DNA of 64,000 nt, taken from assembly GCA_030248135.1 (NCBI GenBank), contig JASANC010002180.1, forward strand, positions 62,001-126,000, in the 5' to 3' direction. Below, one piece after another: positions 54,011 through 64,000 of this stretch; within the stretch, counting starts at the first letter, position 1; every line of letters begins with the position of its first letter. This DNA comes from Theristus sp. LFF4_11. Taxonomy: Eukaryota; Nematoda; Chromadorea; Monhysterida; Xyalidae. Made by a program: the position numbers and the translations under genes. The notes beneath the pieces were generated by a model that made no database searches, was not told where the DNA came from, and saw only the letters and a program-made list of their open reading frames with translations.

Positions 54011-56194
54011 TTACTGAATTGACCTCCTCGGCGGCCACCATATGGACAGACCTTGACTGTGCGCGATCGTGACGCGCGTTCGCGCCGGCGTCTCCGACGT
54101 GACGAGTATCGCGGCGTCAATCGCCGGCGGTGCAGCGTCGTGCGTCTCCTGGACGCGCGCGTCACGCGGCACTGAAACGGCGCAATACGGACCGGCGTAC
54201 AGACGCGTGTAACAGGAGCACTCGATGCGCCAGATTGAGGCCTGGAAAAAAGGTTTTCTGTTGCGTACCGCAAAGTCTTCCATATATAAGGTCACTCCTT
54301 GGATAAATTTGAAAATGAAAAATTTCTGACAAAAAAGTGGGGATTTGTGTGACAACCGTGTAAGTGGGAGGAAGACTTACAAATCGAAGATTAGGAAGAA
54401 CGGTCTTATAAAATCTTGAATTACTTGGTTTCCCGCCATGTGACATTCCGCCCACTTTTGGGTGGGGGTCTTATAAGTGGGAGAACCTTCTATGCAAGAC
54501 TTTACGGTATGTGTGAAGAGACTCAAGAAAATTACGGAATTATTCCGAATATTTATACCGCCGTAAATTCAGAAACGATCGCTATCTTTTGACTGGAAAG
54601 AGTGGAGAGGAGATTCAAATTCAAAGGAGCAAATTCACACGGCACAGTCCGACGAAGACACCAGGCAATGCGGCTTTCGTTTTGAGAATCATCGCACTCT
54701 TCCATGACGGAGTCACATCGAAGCAGGTCTTACGGAAATAGAAGCTGAAAATCTGGAAAAAATGACTCACCTGACAGACTACAGGCAGACGATCATCAGA
54801 GGACACGGTGAGTGCCAGTTCGGCCAGCCACCGGAGCGTGTCGCATCGGAGACAACGAGCGAGCACGTCAAACGCGGCGTTCTGAATGGCAACAATTTTT
54901 TTGAAAAACTCTGAAAATGAAGTTGTTTCTGTTGTTACTGAGAAAAAAAAAACATGTGGTTCCACTGAGAAACGGCCGTGGAGAGCAGAAACAGTTAAAT
55001 GGGTAGTTGGTTTGGTGGAAATTGATCAGTTTCTTTCAATTTTTTTCAGTAATTCGTTTTCTGTAACCGCAACATTTTCCGTTCCTCAGTGTGTTCTATT
55101 CAGATCAACCAACACAAAGCGTTGCGCTCAACATTGTGTCTGCTAAACAATTTGGTGAACGTATTTGTTGGCAGAGTTTCACATTGTCATGATTGCCAAA
55201 TATCGTCCAGGTCTTTGAGCGCAAATTCAGTCGAAAAAAATCTGAAAATACGTTCCCACCGACCCTCGCGACGATTCCGAACAGCGCATCATAGATCAGC
55301 CCGAGATCGTCAGTGGAACTGACGCGCAACGAGACGCCAAACTCTTCCGCCAACGTCAGCATTTTGCGAGGCGCCAAAGTTGGCGATAGAAGGCTGGTAG
55401 TCCAACCGAGGGATTTGTTCTGAAAAACACAGCTCTTAATTAATTTGAATAATATTTATTTCTCTACGCACTGAATGGATTGTTGTTGATAACGTTTTCT
55501 CGTTTGAATTCAATCGCAAACAAGGATCGCTGGAGGCTGGAGCTGGCCATAGGGGGATTCTGTGATATCGCATGCCTGCCCGTGTGTTTGTTTGTGACTG
55601 TGTCATGACTCATGACTCATGAGGAGTGCATTGTGATTAGACTAGGGCTTTTATAAATCGCAAAAAAACGGAAGTTCTGGAAGAAGAAGATGTCCAACGA
55701 ACAGCTTACTTGCAATCTGACGTGATCTTTTGCGTCCTTCGTTGCTTTATTTCGTATGGCGGCCAACGACGACGTGTGAAGGCACGCTTGCGCAACCATC
55801 TGAATATGAAAATCTTCATTGCTTTCAAATTCAAAGAAAACTTTCAAACTTTTAACGGGAACTTGGCACCACATTTCACGCAATGACACGACAAAAAGCC
55901 AAAACTCTGCAGATGGTGTGTAAAAATCCCGAAAAGCATAAGTTCCGGCGACTTTGCTTGCAGAAAGTGGTCGATTGTTCCTTCATTGCCTAGTTCTGGC
56001 TTCATTTGTCGCCTGTATTTTCATCTTCCCGCCAACCGCATATTTCCGTTGCTCCCTCGGCATACTCTGCACGTACAGCCGGATCGTCGTCGGACTGAAT
56101 GGCGTCTTCTTTTGTGGCGCATGCTGCTGTACAACCTTGTTTCGCAATCGTCGCGTTGTCCAACGGCCCAGTTGTTGTGATCGCATTGAGTCGC
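54011..56194 (-). CDS. unrecognised protein, 3' exons only
   Basis: Four exons with clean splice signals, all in phase 0: 55710-55799, 55264-55419, 54771-54881 and 54011-54241 (stop). A fifth upstream exon, 56077-56194, fits in phase and adds an acidic stretch (CATKEDAIQSDDDPA). The product, about 235 residues as seen, is helical at first (MVAQACLHTSSLAAIRNKAT; LTLAEEFGVSLRVSSTDDLG; AAFDVLARCLRCDTLRWLAE). It ends in a beta-like Cys segment (IECSCYTRLYAGPYC) and TIAHSQGLSIWWPPRRS. The first half suggests HEAT/armadillo-like helices, but this is only an impression. The 5' end is not found; an open stretch at 56564-56833 may hold further exons. Confidence 0.55.
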
Positions 56195-58345
56195 CTGCGA
56201 GAACATACACACAACATTATTCTTTTTTTTACTTCGTTTTCGGTTGGAAAACATGGATAACACGAATCTGGTTTTTTTTGTGCGCTGAGGCAAAACAACT
56301 TTTTGCATATTCGCGACACACAGCATGTGAAATTACAGTACGGTTGTTTTTAAACCTGTCACTTTTTTCTTGATTTCTGACGTGGGCTGAAGTCTGCTTC
56401 TGGCGTCCGTTACAATGAGAACGTCTGTGAATTGACGAAAATCTACTGAACATATTACAGAACATATTACTAAACATATTACTGAACATATATATTTGCG
56501 GTATGGCTGCACAATTTTGTTCAACCGAACCGCCAATGGCAGCTGATCATAGTTCACCGGTATTCAATAATTTGTTAGTGCTCTCAGTGGTGGGGTACCG
56601 CGATGTATGTGTCCACGAAGTAAAACCTTATTCCACACCCATAACAAACTTCTTCTTGATAGTCCATTGGTGTGTCCACGTTTCCTACTGAATTTTGCCT
56701 TAACCCGTTTTATGATCGGTTCCGTATTCGCTTCGACAACATCAGATTTTGCTTTTTGAGGCGAATTGACGATTGATTCGACAATACTAGTTGACGGATG
56801 GGTTCTGTGGCGTTTGTATTGTACAATTGACAATCAATCCATAATCAGCAATGGTTCTTTTACACACAAAATTTCTGCATTTTGAAAACAACTAACAAAA
56901 TCTGAACAAATCTGTCTGTCCGAAAAAATGTCTCTCTTTTTTGCTGGTTTTCTTCCGTTTTCTTTCTGCGACATTTATTGCAGCAGCACAATCAGCCCCT
57001 AGCTAAAGAGTAAAAATCAAACAAAAGTACCCGCATAGACAAGTACAACAAAGGACCGCTGAAAAAGATGGATTTATTATTTTTTTCGCACCATACATTG
57101 AATTGCTCGCTGTGCCCGCCGACAAGTGTGTCATTGATTTGTCGGTGGACGCATGACCGAGGTCGGTGGCGGTGTTGCTTGCTGAAAAAACTGCTGAATT
57201 TGCTTATAATTACGCAAAATCTTGTCATCATTCAGTAAATTCAGTTGAAACTTGCAAGTAAATATGAAATTTAACGATTTCCGGGGCAAGATTTCGAAAC
57301 CCACAAAGATTTTCCAATTTGTCGCTTTCTGGGTTTTCTTGTAACCTATTTACAAAATAAAATAAATGAAAAGTTCAGTAAAAAGATTGAAAAAATTGTT
57401 TGACATTACAGGCTCGATTCAAAGGGGCTGATGATCTGATCAACTTGGCCGTGCTTGTGTGCTGATTGGTGTTGTTTTTGGGTGATACTTTTTGTTCCTT
57501 CGTAGTCATGATGATTTTTTGGATAACCAATGGGTAATTAGTGGGAGAAGAAGACCAGTGTATCAGGTTTGGGTTAATTTGTTTTTGTGTATAAAAATGG
57601 AACTGTGTTCCCAAGTTTATTGGGCTTCTTTTTTAACCAAAATTTGCATGTCTGAATTCATTATGTTACACTTTTTCCAAAGCCGGAAGTCTGAATCTCC
57701 CAGCCAATATTCCCGTTCTAACCAGGTTTCGTTACCTTTTTTTGACGCGAGCCTTTGAATCAGCGGATTGCGCTTTCGTTTGACTTTGCAGTCTGTGGCA
57801 CCCTCTCACCACTTTTGCTAATTTCATCTGGAAAACGCTGTAATACTTTTTTCGCAAACTTGTTTCAAACACCCCCACACACAGCTACAAAACTTTCCAC
57901 AAGTCTTTCATCCTGTATCTGCACGAATGGTTTTCATTCAGAACATGTCTGTCTGATTTCTCCTTAAACGCCAGAAGAAAAATCTTAGGATTTTACGTCA
58001 CAACAGGCACCACAGTGAAAGAAAGTAACCATTTTAAAAACAGTCTCATCAAACGGACACAAAATCGAAACTTCCAGCAAAGCCCACCGCCGTGCTTTGA
58101 AACGATTTAATTCAATTTGCGATCACAGAAGAACGCAACAGAACAGAGATGTAGTTGAAAAAAAGTTTTTTTTGGTTAGATTCTTTCATTTCTCAAAAAA
58201 ATGGACTTTCAGCCTTTCGTTTCGAATGAATTTTCGCTTTGCTCAGTTTCTCCGGCACTTTTGAATTTCCCCCAAAACACCAATCATAAAGTCACTTTAT
58301 AAATGTCCTTTATAAACATGCTTCAATCGCTGCAATTATTCAAAA
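56195..58345. other. spacer; possible 5' exons of the minus-strand gene
   Basis: Contains a short tandem of a 12-base unit (ATATTACTGAAC-like, four copies near 56449-56490) and a minus-strand open stretch 56564-56833 with protein-like composition (IVESIVNSPQKAKSDVVEAN). I could not connect it in phase. The globin promoter should lie at its right end. Confidence 0.35.
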
Positions 58346-61203
58346 ATGGCGGTCGCAGTAAAAGCAAACAACCGCAACGGGAAAACAGCGTACGTCACCG
58401 GTAGGTCAAATCAATTGTGCAAGCCGATCTTGGTTGGGTCACGGTAGCACTAAAAAACATGACCAAAGTGCTCATTTGGTGTTGTGGTCTGCTCAAATTT
58501 AAAAAAAACAGCAAATTGTAATTCGCAGTAGAGATGAAATGAAAAAATCGGAACACAACGCAAAGAAGTTCTGAGCAGGTTTACAAATTGTGACTTTTCG
58601 TTCAATGTTTCCTGTTCCCGCAAAAGGTCAGACAGACAACACGGGAATGTCTATCTGTATCTAAAAACTGCCGATCCCTTCGGTTTTTCAACCAGAAAAA
58701 AAACCGCTTTTCTGCAGAGCTCGCACGGCCAAGGTGAATTCGGACGGCAACAAAAGCAACGTGCGTACTCGTAACCTGAGCGAGATCGCGACCGATGCTC
58801 GATACGGATCCCCGAGCGCTCGCTTTCCGTACAATCCGGAGTTGGTTCGATTGGACCATCGACTGAAGGGCGCCGACAGAGAGGCGCTCAGGAGCACGTG
58901 GCTGCAGCTGCAGGGTGCGCGCGCCGCTTTGGGAGCCGCGTTGTTTTCAGGATCTTTCCCCCCTAATTTTCTCAAATCGTCAATCATTAGTGATTTATTT
59001 AATGGTCGCTGGCTTACTCAATGAACATGAAATCGTTACCCAACCCCTAACTTTATCCCCAGCTATGCTTGAGCCTAAGCTTAAGCCCAAGCCCAAGCCC
59101 AAGCCTAACCCCCAGCTAAGCCTAAGCCTAAGCCCAAGCCCAAGCCCAAGCCTAACCCCTAGCTAAGCGTAAGCCTAAGCCGGAGCCAAAGCGTAAACTC
59201 AAGCCTAAGCCTAAGCCTAAGCCTAAGTCTAAAGTCCAAGCTAATGCCTAAGCCTAAGCCTAAGCCTATGCCTAAAACCCGCACAACCTAAAAGTGCCTT
59301 GAAAGCGTTGGTGTGCTGAAAACGTCCGCAAGCCACCGACTACCCCGCGTCCGTGCGCAGGTGCGTGCGGCGTCAGCGGCGAACGCCTTTGTGGCCTCGT
59401 GTTCCACGAACTCGCCGACCGGCACCCGTCGATCCACCGTCAGTTGCGCGGTCGCGCCTGCCTTCAGTTGCCCCCATCATCGTTGTTCGCTGCGAACGGA
59501 CGCAGCCGTCGCCCGGAGGACGCACTGAACGCTCACGCGTACTTTCTCGCGCGCTTCATCGACGACTGCATTCAGGCGATCTGCCGATCGCACCGCTGTC
59601 CGGACGAGATACCGTCAGCCGCTGATATTGGTGTGGCGATTTTGTTTTTTTTTTTGCTTTTCTGAAACACATCGCACTGAGCAACACGTTACCACGGACA
59701 ACTTCACCAACTTCCCCACAGCTGATTTCACGGACTGGTTTTCTGTCCGAACGCACAGACCGTGGAAACTCCACATTGTTGAGCGGTGCTGTTGTTAATT
59801 GTGATAATCAGCTGGCAGCAAAAGCGTGTGCCCAATTCTTTCCAGCTTTCCGCCACCAAAACTGCATCGACGTCGACTATCTGGACGAAGACACGATCTG
59901 GCAGGAATTGGGCGAGATTTTTCGACAAGTGCTGTTCGCGCAATGCTACGTGCAGATTGAGGTATAGTGGGTGGACTGCAGACTGCGGTGTACCACGGAG
60001 CAACATTCCTCAAACGTCTCTCCGGTTTTTTAAGGCCGCGCTCCGTGGTACACCGTACCATCACGCGGCTCTGCTAGTTGACAAAATGCATGTTGAGAAA
60101 ACTTCTGACAGTGGCGTTCCATTTCCTTCCGTCTGAACTTCTTTTTTTCCTTTTTTTCTGTCAGTGGTTAATGCAGCGATGCAGCAGTATACAGAATGTC
60201 ATGTCAAGTTTTCATTATTTTTGAATAAAATGTTTTTCTTCGTTCTCAGCGCTGCCCACGAGCGGCGATGGCATGGAGCATTTTGATCACGACGATTTTC
60301 GACGCGTTTTGCGAGCGACACGAGTGGAAGAACAACCAGGACGGAATAGACAGCAATCGAAATCTGCTGGTGTTGCCGCCGAGATTGTCGATTAGTTCGT
60401 CGTGCTACAGTAATGGCGTTCAAAGAAGGTCAGTCATGTGATCAATCAAGACAATCCGTCTTATTGAAACAAATAACAAACAAAGAATTTTTTGTCTTTT
60501 CCTAGCACTTTCGTAACACTGAGAAAATAAAATCGAGATTAACTGGTTGTCTTAACCAGACTTTTTAGTGCATTTTTCAAACGAAATCAAAAGTCAACGA
60601 TACTTTTCGTCTTGAACTTTTGCAAAATAACCCACTTTTTGGCAGTTTTCTGGTTGATTATTGCGCGTTATTCTATATTCTGATCTATCGTTTTTCCGTA
60701 CAACTTTCCAAAAAGAAGACAGTTTTTCGAATAATGTGTTGCACTATCATCATTATAATGCAACTCCACTGCACAGAAGTCCACAGCAGCGTCGCGTCTC
60801 GAACGCAAGCCGTCAGCACTCATTAACAGCCAATCAGCAACCGTCCTCAATCAACCGACCGAATCATCATCAAATCACCAATCAACCTCACAGACGTCGT
60901 CGTCGCTCGACATCGGCCGCGAAATGCTATCAAGCGCACAATTCGAATAGTAATAATCCAAGCTCACGGAAGCACTCTGCTCAGCATTTATTCCTGCACC
61001 ACCGATCTGCGGACTCGACACCGATGATGGGGAGGATATCTGACACGGAGCCGAGGCAGCTTGCCATGATACAAGAGGCGAATGGTGCCAATAGCAATGC
61101 GAAACTGATGAGAAAACCGCCGAATACCGATCATCATAATTTTGCGGCTCGAATACGGAAACGACGTGCAACGTCCGCGAATCCGAGGGTTTCGATTTTC
61201 TAG
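58346..61203 (+). CDS. extended globin-domain protein
   Basis: Six exons in consistent phase: 58346-58389, 58718-58914, 59361-59632, 59812-59961 (or 59722-59961), 60250-60428 and 60777-61203; about 422 residues. A basic/polar N-terminal extension of about 65 residues precedes the globin fold. Helix A is KGADREALRSTWLQLQ. The B-C region is LVFHELADRHPSIHRQL. Helix E is LNAHAYFLARFIDDCIQAI. Helix F-G contains FRHQNCIDVDYL, whose His is the best candidate proximal haem ligand. Helix H is AWSILITTIFDAFCERHEW. After it come about 165 residues of Ser/Asn/Gln/Arg-rich, low-complexity sequence. Nematodes carry many such divergent single-domain globins, often with extensions, thought to act in oxygen, NO or redox sensing rather than transport. 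Both the E7 and F8 positions need alignment. The E-F loop is long. Confidence 0.8.
59064..59280. repeat. interstitial TTAGGC telomeric array 2, degenerate
   Basis: CCTAAG/CCCAAG units, about 30 in number with many variants, in the globin intron 58915-59360. It is clearly more decayed than the array at 46069-46178. Confidence 0.9.
59983..60051. repeat. hairpin in globin intron
   Basis: Arms CGGTGTACCACGGAGC (59985) and GCTCCGTGGTACACCG (ending about 60051) are perfect inverted copies separated by about 35 bases. It lies in the intron between globin exons 4 and 5. Confidence 0.8.
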
Positions 61204-61221
61204 CCACCGGAAAATGGAATG

Positions 61222-61227
61222 AATAAA
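61222..61227 (+). terminator. poly(A) signal of the globin gene
   Basis: AATAAA 19 bases past the stop codon. Confidence 0.7.
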
Positions 61228-61650
61228 CAATCATTTAATCTTGAAAAAATACCGTGAAAATTCAAATACCTTATGAATAACAATTATGAGTCAAACATCA
61301 TTGCATACACGTTTGAAAAAACACAAGTTCAAGTTCAACTGTTTCAGCTGCTATTTCTGGCGGCACGTTTACCCAAGCAAACATATGAGTATGAGTGTGA
61401 TGTAACTCTGTGACTCTCAGATTACTTGGAATTGGAATATAAAAAATACAGTACGCAATGGACGGTTGGAAATTTGATAACACCGCTAAACAGCTTGTGT
61501 TTTCAAAGTCTTCATTTACAGTGCATATGTTTGGTTTTTTCTCCGGTTATTCTTCAAAAAAATTGCATTTCTCATTTCTAAATACCGTTGAATATTCGTG
61601 ATGTCATTTCGAAATGAATAGCGAAAAATTATTTTGAAATCTGTGAAAAA

Positions 61651-64000
61651 ATGCCGAACGAACAGCCGCTGCGTTTGGTTCACTTTGACTACCAGCCTTA
61701 CTTGTACCACTGCTCCCTCCATTCGAAGCTGTCGCGAACTCCCTGGTGTGCCTATCCTGGCATAGCTGCTGAATCTGCTGAGCACGTCTTGAATGCAGCG
61801 AACCTTTCGTTTCAGGTGATTTTTGTTTTCGAATTGTTCACTTATCTTTCTTGAAACTTGCGCAAGCCAAAAAGTCTAGGAATAGGCGTCGCGCTCAGCC
61901 AAAGCCTTAGGCTGAACCTAACCATGGACCGAAAGAAGCCTATATAGGACTACGCCTGAGCCTCAGAGCCGGAGACAAACACGCACTGTGGAAAAATCTG
62001 GCCCTTTGAGAGGTGTTTTCTTTAACGCCGATGGAAACGCCAGTCTTTTTGACATAATTCACCGACAAAAGATGCTTGTTTATTTGTGCTTGTTTATTTC
62101 TGGGCGCTGCACAGTCACAAAACAAAGCAAAACAGTTTTCATTGCAGCTGGTGCCTCCAGTACATCATTATCCCAGCGGCAGTCTGCTGCAGCCGCTGCT
62201 GCACAGTTTACGCGTGCCGAACTACGCGAACTCGTCCTCGTTTCTGCTGCCGACACTGTTCAGTGCGGAATTGCGCGCGAAATTTCTGTGGTCAGGTCAG
62301 TCCGACATCTCGGACCGGTCACCTTCACTTTGTGGCAAGCCGAGGGCGCGGTTTCGCCAATCATACTGCTCTCAATACCCGCGCGACGGTGTGGGGTACC
62401 GATCCCCGATGTGCGCAGCACTCAAAATCGTGCACAGCCCTCAAACCGGTGTCGCCAAAATGTCACCGCAAGAATTTCTTGCGGACTGCGCACATATTGG
62501 TACCAGACACCGTCGCACGGGTATGCTGCTGACGAGCTATTTTCAGTTACGACACACAGCGCGGGAAAGAAACACCGCGGTGGACAGCCCCGGCGGACAG
62601 GACACCGGATAACTTCAGACATTTGTATTTAGCGTGTAGAACACAAAAAAACAGGGGCAAAAGCAAATTTGAAATCAACAATGTGCGAGCGTGAGTGAAA
62701 CTGTCAATGTCAATTCCCATTTTCACCTCAGATGCGTTTCCAATGGAGCCGAACCGAGTGTTCGCACTGACGTCAGCGACCCATCGGACGGACTTCTCAC
62801 AGGAAGCGTTCGACCTGTTGACCGTCTACGACATGCCAAGTTGGCTGTCCATCTTTCTGGTGGTGTTCATGTCCAAAGTCTACGTTTGGATGCTGCAGAA
62901 GCGCGAGTCGCGCGACTACAGTCGCATTCGTGGCACCATCCGCGCCGCGATCGTCTGGACGACGTTTTTTCTAGCGCTGCTCACCGGACTTTACAGGTGT
63001 TATCACCTACAGCTTTAAAACGGTCCCTTTTTGGCGGAAAACAGAGAGTTCGCGAAACTGTGCAGTATAGAATGAATGGGGAATCGGATTTGGGCCTCCA
63101 AGTGGCGAAATATTGTTTTTTTTCTAATTCGATCTCGTTCTTTCATACTTTCGCTGGCTCTGTGTTTTACTAAAAAGCTCACAGGTGTAAAGAAACATGC
63201 GGTGTTCTTTTGACATGTTTTGAGATTGGTTTTGAGTTCGAACAACGATGTCATGTTTTCGTTTCCGAGGGATCCGGCTTTTGATAAACATCGGTTTTCA
63301 GCGCTCTCGCTGGCTGTTGGGGTTTTGGCTCATCTTCACGAATCCAGGGATAAGATGTCCGGGTCCGAGTTTGCCACTGCGTACTGTACCGGAAACTAAA
63401 TTATGATAGATGAGCTTAAAATTGTTGGCACACCGTGCCGGACAGGGACACGTATACGGACATACCGCGGGACATAGTTTTACCGTGAACACACACCAAA
63501 AAGAGACACTCAAACTCATTCATCAGTTCAATCCACCCATTCAGGAACGGCCTCCTGGCGCGTCTCTACGTCGACGAGCGACTGGAGACGTTCGCAAACT
63601 TCAGCGAACTCCTCGACCTCGTCATTCAACGTCGCGTCTCCGTCGTCGTCCACGACCCGGCCGTGCTCCGGGTGCTCCGCGACCGACTCGAATCGCACGA
63701 CGCACTGACCGCAAAGTTTCACCGCGCAAGTCGCGCGAATCCGCTGCGCTTCAACGGCGATTTCGAGGGTGGCACCGCCGAGATCATGGGCGGAGTCCAG
63801 AGCGGTCAACTGGTGTTGCTGCGCGGCTCGAGCGGGGCGGAGCTGCTTGCGAAACAGTACTGCGACGTGTACACGATTCCGTTGAGCGAGTTTGGTGCCG
63901 AGTACTTGGCGATGGTGTTCAATCGGAATACCAGCCAGAATGTATGGACTAGTTGTTTTTGTTGGTTGTTTTGTTTTGTTTATTATCGATTTTTTTAGGT
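61651..64000 (+). CDS. ionotropic glutamate-receptor-like protein, cut by window end
   Basis: Exons in consistent phase: 61651-61815, 62148-62295 (or to 62520, also in phase), 62732-62996 and 63545-63941; the next begins at about 63999. The first exon has the start of a ligand-binding S1 lobe (LRLVHFDYQPYLYH, then WCAYPGIAAESAEHVL). Exon 3 gives TM helix M1 (WLSIFLVVFMSKVYVWML) and M3 (IRAAIVWTTFFLALLTGLYR). Exon 4 runs into the S2 lobe: NGLLARLYVDERLETFANFS and later IMGGVQSGQLVLLRGSSGAE. The M3-S2 join corresponds to the conserved SYTANLAAFL region. No amino-terminal domain is seen, and no signal peptide at this ATG, so an upstream exon may be missing. Between M1 and M3 there are only about 14 residues, with no pore loop. 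Likely a plasma-membrane chemosensory-type receptor subunit. Confidence 0.75.

Noticed and set aside
55954..56373. 139-codon plus-strand ORF with hydrophobic start
   Set aside because: Antisense to the phase-consistent minus-strand exon at 56077-56194, and Cys/Phe-rich without helix spacing of a real membrane protein.
56564..56833. 89-codon minus-strand open stretch
   Set aside because: May be coding, but I could not join it in phase to the exon at 56194, so it is mentioned only as a possibility.
1..64000. tRNA, rRNA, CRISPR or spliced-leader RNA genes
   Set aside because: I looked for box-B-like GGTTCGA, repeated spacer arrays and the known SL1 start, and saw nothing convincing; a covariance-model scan would be decisive.

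Overview
This is a 64 kb piece of animal nuclear genome, most likely from a nematode. Genes are split into many short exons by GT-AG introns (two appear to be GC-AG). Two introns hold degenerate arrays of the nematode telomere hexamer TTAGGC. Introns and spacers are full of short hairpin (MITE-like) repeats. The protein families present also fit: a large non-classical cadherin, a secreted multi-MAM protein, an extended globin and a divergent ionotropic glutamate-receptor-like protein. All exon models were built by hand from open frames, splice signals and intron phase. Boundaries should be read as good to a base or two, and unresolved ones are flagged.

Layout. 1-10146: no supportable gene. 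10147-11829 (-): small signal-peptide/TM protein with a Cys-rich ectodomain (WBP1/VOPP1-like guess). 12433-39323 (-): one cadherin-superfamily gene of about 41 exons and roughly 1,920 residues; phases agree at all junctions but one. Its largest intron (17390-24099) carries an intronless 477-codon ORF on the same strand. Its other introns carry a mariner/Tc1-type foldback element, a 440 bp C-rich palindromic element and several hairpin families. 41340-49683 (-): secreted protein with four MAM-like repeats, 18 exons. 50.2-52.9 kb: weak exon candidates on both strands. 54011-56194 (-): the 3' part of an unrecognised gene. 58346-61203 (+): six-exon globin with long N- and C-terminal extensions. 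61651 to the window end (+): ionotropic-receptor-like gene, cut by the window edge.

The genes do not form an obvious pathway. Cadherin, MAM protein and the small Cys-rich TM protein are cell-surface or secreted products and lie head-to-tail on the minus strand. The two right-hand plus-strand genes are sensory or haem-type proteins. The most unusual items are the receptor that seems to lack the pore loop between M1 and M3, the nested intronless gene, the telomeric arrays inside introns, and a duplicated exon end with nested hairpin elements in the MAM gene.
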